Positions 31,444-42,076 of a stretch of 64,000 bases of DNA are shown here, piece by piece. Origin of the DNA: Calliopum simillimum. Taxonomy: Eukaryota > Arthropoda > Insecta > Diptera > Lauxaniidae. The stretch is taken from positions 39,554,245-39,618,244 of the forward strand of contig OX638372.1 in NCBI GenBank assembly GCA_951812925.1, written 5' to 3'. The translations under genes were made by a program, and so were the position numbers. Numbering within the stretch: position 1 is the first letter of the stretch; each line of letters begins with the position of its first letter. Below the pieces are notes generated by a model. That model was not told the origin of the DNA, searched no databases, and was given only the letters and a program-made list of their open reading frames with translations.

Positions 31444-32684
31444 TTATCGCGAATTTCCAAACAGAAGAACATAGAAATTTATTTTAACCCACCCTAAAAT
31501 TCAATTTACTCAAAGCCATTTTATACTCCATCGAACTTCCAAAGGCAAAATGTCAGAAGCAGTATTAATAATATCACCACCAACAATAATACTCAAAAGA
31601 CAAAAACAATAAGGGCTAATAAATGAGCTAAGTAGGCTAATGGCCAATTTTGAACAACTGAAGCACATGAAAACCAGTAACAAAGTAAAAACAAAAATTT
31701 CATTTGATAACTCTGGAAGGATAACGAATAACAGGAGCTGAAATAAATACAAGGAACAACAACATCAGACATAAACAAATTAATTACTTTTCTTGCTGAT
31801 GCGTTTAAATGAAATTTTCTTATTAATTATAATTAATATGAACAAAGGGGCATACATAAATCCATTAAGCGAAGGTTTTTTTTTTTTTTCTTTTGCATTT
31901 GATATCGCCCAAAAAAATTAAGACAACAACGACAGAGAATACATATACTTTATTGCCATAACTAATTGCAAGATGGTTACACCACGCATTAGGATCCAAT
32001 AGGGACCCTCATTATTTATTAAGTCCAATTACCATATTTTTTCATTTCTCCATTGTTGTTTTTCGGTAACACAACACAATTCGAAACAGAATCTCCATAT
32101 CCTTGTACACCTCGAAATGTTACTTTTATTTTTAACCTCAATTTCACTTTTTTTTACGTCAAGTCCTGCGAGACCGTGAAAACTCCGTCTCTCATTACGC
32201 GAGTAAACACTTGTTTGCTTCAATATTTTTTTTTCATTTTTTATTTTTTTTTATTTTTTTTATTTATTGCTATCACATAGATAGTATATCTATGTGTTTG
32301 TATGTTTTCAAGATATGTAGGTATTTGGAACAAATATATCTTGGTTTTTTTCACTTCACTTTTGAAAATTTTAAACTCGTTATTCCGCGATAGAATCAAC
32401 CGATACAAACGAAGTTCAACCGCCAACTAAACAGGAGGGATTCCAATTTTAAGTTACAAATACCAGCTGGCTGGCTGGTACCGTTAGCACACATTTGTCT
32501 GGTTGGTTCGTTTAATCAACTGCCTTACGAAAATCCCGCTACAATTTCGGCTAAAATTTACTCTCATTATCTTAAAGAGAGAGCGAGAGAATGACAATAT
32601 AAAAAAAAACTGCTCAAACTAATACAGATAGCTTTTAAGGGGATTGTGTCTATTTATATTTCTTAAAAATAATATATACTAGAG
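31444..32684. other. non-coding stretch
   Basis: T-rich and A-rich blocks with no supported gene. Frames around 31510-31778 and 32029-32426 carry no motif. Confidence 0.4.
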
Positions 32685-34710
32685 TCGCCCAATGGTCAAA
32701 ATTCGACCACAAATGTATTAAACAATTTTGGTACTTTTTGGACACTTAGTACTTTTTTTTTGCTATATGGCACAAAAAAGAAAAGCTCAATTATCATCCC
32801 TGGTACAATGACAAATGTGAGACGTAAACAAAACAAAAAGCACGAACAGTGCTATGCTACTTGTTTTTCTCTTTGGACTTTATCCTTTGTGTGATCGCGT
32901 ATTTTGTTGTTGTTAATATTGAAAAATTTGATGGCCAAAAAAATAGGTAACGGAGCGTTTTTTGTAGTTTAGTACTAAAATAGTAGTAAATTAACACTTT
33001 TTACCGAATACGAAAAAATGATCTGAACATAAGCCCTGCTCCGGAGGACCGTGCCGTATGTAAAATATTTCTATCAATTATTCGAACTGGAACTATGCAG
33101 TAGCACCGACAGAATAGAACGGTTTGCTTTGGTTGGAATCGTTTAAGGAGTGACACGTGCTATTATTTTTTGGTAGTGTTGTTCATCACCATACAAGTCA
33201 AAATATTAAGATCTCTAAGCCCGGATTTTAACAAGAACGAAAAAAGCCAGCCTTATATAGTTGCGTATTAAGTACACTATTACGATTTCTGCATTCATGG
33301 ACCACTACATCTCAGATACATAAGTGGAGAGAGAACAGCACCTTGAAAGTAATCCCTAGTTGCAGAGAGATGGTATTACCGACCAATTCTGTATCAGGTG
33401 CATTAACTGTATAATATAGACCTCAACTCAATCAAATTATAACTAATTAATTGCTTCATAGATATTTTTGTGAATTAATTAAATGAATTTCTTGCTAATT
33501 TTGCATTATTTTCGAAAGCCTTGTAATATTGTAGTAGACAGAAAGGTCTGCTACCTACACGTTTGTATAGCGCCGCTGTTGGCCCGTAAACAAGTGAAAC
33601 ATGTGGACGATTCGCTTCATTCATGTGTGCAAGGCATTGTTATTCTTCTCGTTGTTGTTGTTGTGTTGTTTATACACAAATTTACGCAATTTTAGCTCTC
33701 CAAAGGACGTGCACGGAGAGCATGTAGTACGCATGTATATTGCACATGCGCATAATATCTGCTGAACAAAAAGAGCCACAGAAATAATGGAAAATATGAA
33801 ATGTTTATTTTACGGGATTAGTTCTCCTCCCAAAATATTGCCATGTTTACAGATGAGCGATGTATCGATACATGTGACTTGGTCGCAGCGAATTATAGTG
33901 AAGTCACATGAAGCGCACGGGCACGTAGGGCATGTCAAATTTGTAGTCAAGCGGAGGGAAGTGGTGCTTTTCATTTACCTCCGTTTGTCTACAAGCTCAA
34001 AGTGCCTTACGTGCCCGTGCCTTTCGTGTGATACCCCACTTATAAGTCACAGTGACAGGTACCAGCGACCATCGATAAAAAACAGCTACCAGTAACTAAC
34101 TTCTGAAATCTGGTACCGACTGATTACAAAAACTGCTAAAAAAGTGGGCGTAGAAATTATTGGATTTGCTTGTTTTAATACATAGTTCAAAAATGGTCGT
34201 GGCATCGTTTGATTATATCCACTATTCAACCAACATATGGTATTCTTGTACGCCATATATGTATGTCCTTATATAATTTCATTAACATAACTTGTCTAAT
34301 CTATATATTAGTACGCAAGACAAAAACTTGTCCATCTTTTTTGACTTTGTTAGAAATGGAGTACGGCTTTAGATTATACATCATTAGAAAGGTAGTTATG
34401 TGTAGATGAGCACAAATTCAAAATTACTGTATGTTAATATTTTGACTTTAAACCAGATGAAATTAAATACAAATTTTTCAATATTAACAACAACACACAG
34501 AGCTAAAAAAGGATAAAGCACAAAGAGAAAGACAAAAAGCATAGCACTGACTTCATGTTTTTTGTTTATATTTCGCTTGAATTATACCAGAGATAATAAA
34601 TGAGGGGTTTTTTTATTTCGTACCAAGTAGCAAAAAAAAAGTACTAAAAGTGTCCAAAAAGTACAAAAATAATTTAATACTTTTGTGGTCGAATTTTGAT
34701 CACTGGGTGA
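32685..34710. mobile_element. 2.0-kb DNA element with about 240-bp terminal inverted repeats
   Basis: The left arm (32685-32932) starts TCGCCCAATGGTCAAAATTC and the right arm (34465-34710) ends with the inverse of TCACCCAGTGATCAAAATTC. Shared inner blocks include GGTACTTTTTGGACACTTAGT-like, GTGCTATGCT and GTTGTTGTTAATATTGAAAA. The interior has no transposase that I recognise, and a smaller foldback lies at 33863-34076. I found no clear target duplication. Superfamily unknown. Confidence 0.75.
33863..34076. repeat. foldback element nested in the 2-kb TIR element
   Basis: Both ends are ATCGAT. GCACGGGCACGTAGGGCA at the left is matched by the inverse of TGCCTTACGTGCCCGTGCC at the right, with arms of about 90-100 bp and a short loop near 33970. 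Non-coding. Confidence 0.75.
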
Positions 34711-35454
34711 TTGCACTGTTTGATTGCTTCCACTTCTCGACTATCGAATATAGGCCACCAACCTACTAAATTTCAATAAAATAGCCGGTACAAATTTTGC
34801 GAAACATAGCGCGTTAAAGTGTTTAATCATTCAATCATTTCAAAAGTTGGCGTGTCACTATTTGATTGCGCACACTTTGTAAGGAGTTATAACGCATATG
34901 AGGATTTTCAGAAAAAATATGTTTTTTTTTTTTTTCAACTTTAAGATTCGTGAGCGACCTCTAAATTTTCAGGTTTTGATATGAAATTTTAAATATTTTT
35001 GTTTTACATCAAAATCGAATGGTTTGAAGCTATGAGAGCAAGAATTTTTTCCCAAACAAGTGGTGGCCACGGTAATTCCATAATTACTACTGAAAGCTGA
35101 AAAATGCTGTCAAAAAACTGAACAGAGTATTTTTTCGGATTTTTTTAAGGTCGTTAAGACGACGCATTATCCTTAAGTTTTGAGAAATTCTTGTTTTTGT
35201 TAAATTTTTCGTAGAATATTTTTGTAGAACACTTTAACCCAGTTTTTTGGAAAAAGTGGTCAAAAGACACATAAAAACACAAGCTAATGGGTTAAGCCAA
35301 TCACCCCTTTTGTGATTTCATTATGAGTTTCTGACGACAAGATTAATTCAAAATGTAGCTTTAAAATTTCACAGTAAAATGCAACTTTGAAAATATGGTA
35401 CTTTTAATTTTTCTAGCTAAGACAATAAAATCAAAACTATCTAGTTGAGGAATG
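34711..35454. other. non-coding stretch
   Basis: Nothing supported. Confidence 0.35.
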
Positions 35455-35855
35455 CATGAAAAATTGTATCGAACTAGGGCATAAAACCGAACCTACTTTC
35501 CTTAGGGTTCCAGATTACAGGAATATTGAGAGTAACAAAAAGGCTGATAAACTAGCAAGAAATGGCTCTTCTCTGAGCAGGATCCATTCAAAGTGAGCAG
35601 TTTTCACCGGACACTGGCCCAATGAGATTTTATACATAAACAAAATACGCTAATATTGAGTTTGGATATCACTGATCTAGGAAATTCCTTCTTCAATAAT
35701 CTGAGTGAATTCGCCGATATTGATATTGATATTGGCCCCACTGCTCAACTTCATTAATAGAACAAACTAGATATAAATATCCTTTACAGTTTCCTCTTAA
35801 AGATTTCTAATCCAGTCCCTGACAACCCCTCCTACCAGCCAGCCCGATCACTAAT
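35455..35855 (+). pseudogene. non-LTR retrotransposon 3' fragment (same family as 18072-18458)
   Basis: The plus strand reads VPDYRNIESNKKADKLARNG (the last acidic block of a non-LTR RNase H), then sequence matching the 18-kb copy: NNLSEFADID..., GCCCCACTGCTCAACTTCAT and the shared 3' non-coding part GACAACCCCTCCTACCAGCC. Stops and a truncation near 35855 show that it is dead. Confidence 0.7.
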
Positions 35856-36686
35856 GTGGTATTATAGTGAACTCAATAAAGTCTTTTCATCGGAAGTCCT
35901 CAAGAAAAGCTTCAATTTTGATGATTCCTTTTATAAATTTTTTTTTTTTTTTTTTATTTAAAATCAGAAATCTTTTGGAACTGGGACGGAATTACTTATA
36001 TTTTTTAAAAAATATCTCTGAAACAAAACAAAATTATACAACAAACAAAAATAAAAATATTCATTTTCGATGTATTTTGCGAAGCTGAAACCGAATCTGG
36101 CTTCAGAATCGTTATATCTCGTATCTTCTCTCCTTTTACGCCCAAAATTGGATTTTTCTCAAAAACGGCTTTAGGGATTTATATGAAACTTTGGAAAATG
36201 CACATTATCATAGAATGAAGAAAGAGCGAAGCTTTAAATGTGAAGATAGTCATAAGGAGGCTTGGCACCACCCTAAATTTCAAGATTAGTCCCGTCATAT
36301 CTCGCGAACCATAAAAGATATTTTGATAAAATTTGGTACACTACTACTGACTATCAATACCTTATGATGAACAGAAAAAGTACGGGATCGAAAGAGTGCC
36401 ACGCAATTCAGCAATTAAAAACTCTTATATTCAATATTATTGTACTTCAAAACGGCTTTTGACGAAAATTTAGGAGATGTTACCCCTGGACACATAAAAC
36501 CTTATATGGTAGTAGTGTTCTTTGAAACTTAATTCAAATTATGTCAATATCCTTTTTTTTTTTTCTTAAACTTTTCACTTAATATTGAGTCAAAATTTTT
36601 TATTTATAAAAAGTGGGCGTTGCATCCTTTCATTTGATTTTAAATAAAAATCACATTAAAAAAAAAAAATCATCAAAATCGGAGCT
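35856..36686. other. non-coding stretch
   Basis: A T run at about 35938-35957; otherwise nothing supported. Confidence 0.4.
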
Positions 36687-37627
36687 GGGGGTCGATTCTG
36701 GTTCAGTGAAACTGTGAAGTGTAAAAAAATTTATCACTTTCATTTTCACCGAGTCTTTCACTTCACTTCATCAATTGAAGCGATTCTGGTTTAAAAAGTG
36801 AAAAAAGTGAGTTGAATAAAATTTTCAATCGTGGTGAGTGTAAAATAATTATCATTTTGTGTCACTTCCAAAGCTGATAAAATACAAATTTTACGCATAT
36901 ACGTAACGAGGTTCTGTGATAGAGTTTAACTACATTTTTTTGAGCATTTATGTTTAGGGTTCGATTCCCAATAACGCTATTTTTTGCTAAGCAGAGGTAA
37001 GCGCTTACGCCCTAGGGCATACATGCTAATTAAAACCTTTTAAATCACCTTTTTCCCATTGGATCGAAATTGATTTTTAGAATGCAAATAAACTAAGATT
37101 ACTAAAGCTAGAGGCCTGAAATTTGGTACAGATAATAATTGGGGTCGAAATCTGATTGAGATTCAAATTCAGGCGGATAGTTTCAGAGTCTATAAAAGGC
37201 AGACTGTCTGATTTGGGATGCGATCTAAATCACGCTGTCTACTCTAATTTTTTAATTGAACCAAGCCATCTGGAATTTGGACTGCGATGTAATAAATGAC
37301 GTTAAATTGAGGCGAATCGAATTTCCATCTGATCGATCAATTTCCCGGTCTATTTTAATAACTTGACTATGCCCTTTACAACAGCTTATTGCTCAAGTTA
37401 CGACTGGCTTGTTTTCGTGCGAGATTTTGGTTTTTTTTTATAGGAAACGATATTTAAAATATTATTGTTTATTTGTTTATGATTGTTTTTCATTAAATTC
37501 AATTTTTATCACTGTCAAATTTGGTAGTGAAAACTTTTGCTTGAGGTGTAAAAAAACTTTTCACGTTTTTTAAAATTTTAAACAACAAGAATCGCTTTGC
37601 CTTTTCACTGAACCAGAATCGACCCCC
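36687..37627. mobile_element. 941-bp TIR element
   Basis: The left end GGGGGTCGATTCTGGTTCAG continues with TGAAA and is exactly inverted at 37603-37627. The interior is non-coding. It repeats CGATTCTGGTTTAAAAAGTG near the left, and holds a tRNA B-box-like GGGTTCGATTCCC at about 36958. I could not define a target duplication (flanks AGCT / TGGT). Confidence 0.8.
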
Positions 37628-37742
37628 TGGTCTTGAGGACTTCCTCATTTTGCCTGTTTATTGACCCCACTAACAGTCCTACTTGGGCGTAGCAGGTAGG
37701 TTATGTAGAAAAAAATGTTCAAAGTACTTACATATTCTTTTA

Positions 37743-37864
37743 GAGCTGGTACAGACGACAAACTAAACTGTCGGACGATAGTAGTTTTTGTAGGCAAACG
37801 GAGAAACCGCTTGCCTAAAAATAGTACTATCGCCCGACAATTTAGTTTGTCGTGTGGACCAGCA
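37743..37864. mobile_element. 122-bp hairpin element
   Basis: GACGACAAACTAAACTGTCG, CGATAGTA and TAGGCAAACGG are followed by their near-perfect inverse (CCGCTTGCCTA, ACTATCGCCCGACAA, TTTAGTTTGTCGTGTGGACC). The two roughly 55-base arms leave a loop of only a few bases. A minimal foldback MITE; non-coding. Confidence 0.8.
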
Positions 37865-37947
37865 CTTATTGTATTTTTGGGATAACTATTTTAATATAAT
37901 AAAATCTAAGAAAATAATTAATAAATATATAGCTTGCAAATATAATT

Positions 37948-38097
37948 CTAAGTTGCTACTTGCCATATGAGCTTCATTGGGATTACTATTCTTGTCTTCT
38001 GTTTTGTAAATATTCCGTTGACGATCATCAATTCGAGTTGTGCACGAAAATTAATGTTTGTGGAATTTACGGGTAAAGTAATGGAACCGACCAAGTC
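37948..38097 (-). CDS. candidate terminal exon of an unidentified host gene
   Basis: On the minus strand a textbook acceptor (GAGTTTTTTTTGTTTCAG) ends at 38098 and is followed by 49 open codons, starting DLVGSITLPVNSTNINFRAQ and ending IWQVAT, then TAG at 37950-37948. A variant poly(A) signal (ATTAAA on the minus strand) lies about 55 bases on. Codons are less AT-biased than the surroundings. I do not recognise the family. The retrotransposon begins only 85 bases upstream in what would be the intron. Could be chance. Confidence 0.35.
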   Translation of the reverse strand, partial: DLVGSITLPVNSTNINFRAQLELMIVNGIFTKQKTRIVIPMKLIWQVAT

Positions 38098-38182
38098 CTG
38101 AAACAAAAAAAACTCGACGGACTTAGAAAACATTGGTGTCAAATGAAAGATATTTGTACAACAGTTTTAAATGTGGAAATGT

Positions 38183-40987
38183 TGTTGTGGGTGGGTGTAC
38201 CATAGGAAAATATAGGAATTTGGGAACAAAGGAAAAAGGAAAACAAAACAAGAAGAAAATGCAAGTGGGTTTTTGTTTCAGTGTAGGGGTCAAGAAAATA
38301 GAAAACGAAAATCACCTGAATATACACCGATGGTTTATCGTGATTTCCTGTGAAGTAAATTGATCCTAGTAGGCCTGTGTCCAGTATAATAGGTATGAAT
38401 TTCCTATTTTTTATGCCCATGCGAATGCAGCAATTCAGACTTCGTTGTGAGGGTGCTTCGATTTTGTTTTGCAGCATCAAATTTTTTTTTTGGGCGAAGT
38501 TAAATCCAGCATTTGTTTTGTTGGCTTTTGCGTGCGGAGATATGGGAAATTGTGTTGCCGATTTTCGGTCCGCAATATTTATTTCACTACGCAATTGTGA
38601 AGGGCGGGTATGTTTCCTTGTTTACCTGCAAGGAATCCGTCGGTTGCGTTTGTTTTTTTTTACGTTTGCGGCAATATTAAAAGATGGTGCAGGATCTAGT
38701 GCAGGATCTCTTCCACAACACAATCAAGTTTTTGTTTATAAAAACAATTGGAGGCACTGCAGACGGCAAATTAAAAAAAAATAATAAAAATTGATTGCAA
38801 AAAAGTCTTCTGGCGGCCATCATTTTCCAAATGTCAAAATTGCAAAGTTACGATCCACTTTCGAGACTCGAGAGAAAAGGTAGTATTGTACATGATATTT
38901 TTAGCAAATAGGGTAACAGTGTTTCATAGCGAACCTGTGAATATGATCAACACAGTTTTTGTTAGTAGGAATATGACGTAATGGTTTCACGGCGAAGTTG
39001 CGTGACATGTCGTGATAGGGATGTCGTTGTATAGGTCGATCATAGGTGAACTTTGAGACTTATTGAGGTAGTTGTAGGCAATGCGTTTAGGGTTTTTCTT
39101 GTTGTAAACTGTTTATATGTACACATAGGATTAATATTTTTTCCGTTTAGCAAAATTTTGGCTTGGTGATATGCATTTAGCGCCACCAAAATTCAAAAGT
39201 ACAGTGTCTATCAGCTTGTGAAGTCGTGGCTTAAGGTTCGTTCCGTAACGTATTAGTCTTTTTAAAATCGGAATTTGTTTTAAAAAAAGTATAAGTTTTT
39301 TTCAAAGAATTAAATTCGTCCTCTAAAGGAGAAGGTCCTTCAAAAATAGAAATCCTTACGTGATTCGGAACGTGCGTTAAAACTTAAAATTAAATTAAAT
39401 TTGAACAATTACAAAATTTCACCTAGTGAAATAATTAAATACTGTGCTGTGTTAAGGTGCAAAATAGGAGCATAGGAGAAGTCCTAATTGCAAGCGTAAC
39501 GACCAGGAGGTTACAAGTTTTTGTGTTAGGAGAATAAGGAAAATTAACGTGAGTAGAAGTTTAAAGTTTTTTCTTGGAAAGTGATCGGTTAGTGAAATAG
39601 TGGTGTTTTTATTTGTTATAGTGTGGCTGGCAATTTATGAAGGACGAAGACGAAGTACGCCGCAGGACACTGTACAAGATAAGTTGGCCACAGTTTTCCT
39701 TATTTCATTTATTTTAATTAAACGTTTCGCAACACTGGGTTATTCCAAGTAGAACACCATTAAGTTCGAAAATAGAGAGGAAATTGTATCCTGTTCGTGG
39801 ATTGTAAGGGGAAGTCTGCATCCAGAAAGTGGACTGGAAATTTGAAAATTGAGTTCGAAATACAGTAGGGGGGATCTATATTAGGAGTGGTTATAGTTAT
39901 AATTTTTTTTATATATTATTTATTTATTTATTTTGTATGTGCATGGTCTTTTTAACATTATCCTGGTTAGGTGTTATTTAATTTTTTACTGTGAGCAAAT
40001 TTATAGGAGCAAATTTCAAAATCATAAATTTTAAAAGCCTGTGATTGGCGTTAGGGTTTTCGTTTTGCTTTATCGATTTCTAAGCGAGCTCGTTCAGGAT
40101 CTTTTTTTGGGGGTAATTATTTCTGGGTCATGTGTGGTAAAGAAGGACACAAATGGTTGTTTGTATAAATTTGCAGTAGGGATTTATTACCTGATTTTCA
40201 TTTTAGATATCCTTGCTTTTTTTTGTCAAAACATATTATTTTGGGGGTCCATTTAAATTTTTATTAGTTTTAAATATATTTGGTTCTTATGCATGCACAC
40301 ATATACATACATATATATTACATATTCATTTACATATACTATATTATATTTATATATACATTTTATTTAATTTAATTTTACAAAAATATTTTTGGGTTAT
40401 TTAAAAAATCGCCAGTGCTGGATTTAATTTCCGGGGTTTTGTCTGGTACGTTGATATTTAGTTTCCGGGTATTTTGGGGAATTTGCTGTAAATCTTGAGT
40501 AAGAAATTGAAAGTAAATTGAATGTTAGAATTTAGTATATAGATAATTTGAGAGAAGGATTTTAATTTTAAATAAATTTTATAATGTATTGAAGTTTGAA
40601 ATAATGTCGTTGTGGTAAATTTTTGGTATATGGGGGGGATTTCATGACTGCGGTATGACAATGTGAGTTGGTTTTGGTGAAGAGCATATCATGAGGACTA
40701 TTTTTGCACCGGAAGTGATAGTCCAGGTTGGGTGGGCGCGCTGGGAGAAGACATCAGATTCCCGCGTTCATGTGGTGGAATAGTCTGATAGGAGGACTAT
40801 GTGTGTGTGGTGGTAGTGGTGAGAAGTTTTTCGTGGTTTTGTTTTTTTTATGTTTTGCTTCCAAGTTGGGAGTGAAACGTTATTGTTTACACCCTCGATT
40901 TCAACGCGGAGGGTTGAGAACCACCCTGTCCAGTGAGCTAGCCGGCACAGATCCGCGTTGGGGTATGACACCAAGGGACATGTAACA
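38183..40987 (+). repeat. 5' LTR, 2805 bp
   Basis: It begins TGTTGTGGGTGGG and ends TAACA, the usual TG..CA borders. Its length is unusual: most fly LTRs are a few hundred bases. Small open frames inside (for example 38377-38784) occur identically in both LTRs and look incidental. Promoter and poly(A) signals must lie within, but I could not place the start site. Confidence 0.95.
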
Positions 40988-40990
40988 ATA

Positions 40991-41000
40991 TGGCGCCCAA
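40991..41000 (+). promoter_or_regulatory. primer binding site, tRNA-Lys type
   Basis: TGGCGCCCAA, three bases after the LTR, is the complement of the 3' end of a tRNA ending in TTGGGCGCCA, as known for tRNA-Lys. The match stops after about 10 bases. It primes minus-strand DNA synthesis. Confidence 0.75.
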
Positions 41001-42076
41001 TAAAAATTTAGGAATAACAGGGATAATGTCATCGAAATCCCAGGGTCGCCACAAAATGGCACCCAAACTAAAAATGTTGTAAGGAAAAGGGTTCAAAACA
41101 TCTAAGGACCCATAGAAATCATGAATTATAGGAGAGTTGTTAACTTAAAAAAATTTTTTTTTTGAATTATTTAGCAACGATTGAATCTTGTTGGTTCTCT
41201 TTTTGACCAGGTGACTTAGTCAAGCAAGAGCTAAGGAACTAATTGCATCTGGGGAAATGAGAGCTGACGACATCTCGATCGTAAGACTTGTTACGAATCC
41301 AATTTGTGAAAATTTTGGGATTGTTTTTAGAATGACGAAAATTTTTGCAGACTAAAAGCTTATCTATTGCAGAAGTGACTTAGGTAGATTAAATAATCAT
41401 ACTAATTGCACGTAGTAATTTTAAAGCAGCATTCGTAGTGATAAAAATTTTAATAGACTTTATGCGTATCTTGTCAGTATCTTTTGGATTCAGTGGCTTA
41501 GTCTTGACGTGGTCATAAGGCTAATTGCACGGAATCAGAGAAGGGTGCAGGAATGAAAATGTATTAGGAGATAAACAAATTTGTTTTTTTTAGAAATCTT
41601 AAAGTATGTCAAATAAAACAATAACTCTTAACCGCAAAATAGTTTATTTTTAGAGGTATAAGGTCAATTAAAAATATGTAAAAATTATCCTTGGTAATCG
41701 ATGGCTTAGAGGGTTAGTTTGAAAGGTCACTCTAATTGCATCGAATACTAAGGAGCATTAGGTTCAGAGATTCATCACACACACACCACATGAATAGACT
41801 CGAAAAGAGGGCGCATAAGATATGTTATTCGCCAAACATTATTTTTGGTCATAAAAAAAGGAATAAAATTTCACACAGTCAATGAATAAACCCCCCCCAC
41901 CACATTTATAAAAGTAATACGTTTTTTTTTACCAATTATTCATTTAAGTGAGCTATTTAAGTCTTAGGAGCGTTAAGCGATTTTGAAAGTACGAAGAACA
42001 GGTGTTTTGAATTTTTGTGTTGCTTTCGTAACGATTGATTGGAAAATAGATTTTTATCAAGGAGTATTTTTGGTAA
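41001..42076 (+). other. untranslated leader of the Ty3/Gypsy element with a repeated bipartite motif
   Basis: About 1.1 kb without a long frame. The motif CTTAG followed 24-28 bases later by CTAATTGCA occurs four times (starting near 41215, 41378, 41497 and 41705). It may hold RNA packaging or regulatory signals; this is inference. Confidence 0.6.

Noticed and set aside
38377..38784. 135-codon frame, identical at 48177-48584
   Set aside because: Lies in both LTRs, low-complexity hydrophobic content, no domain; identity only reflects LTR duplication.
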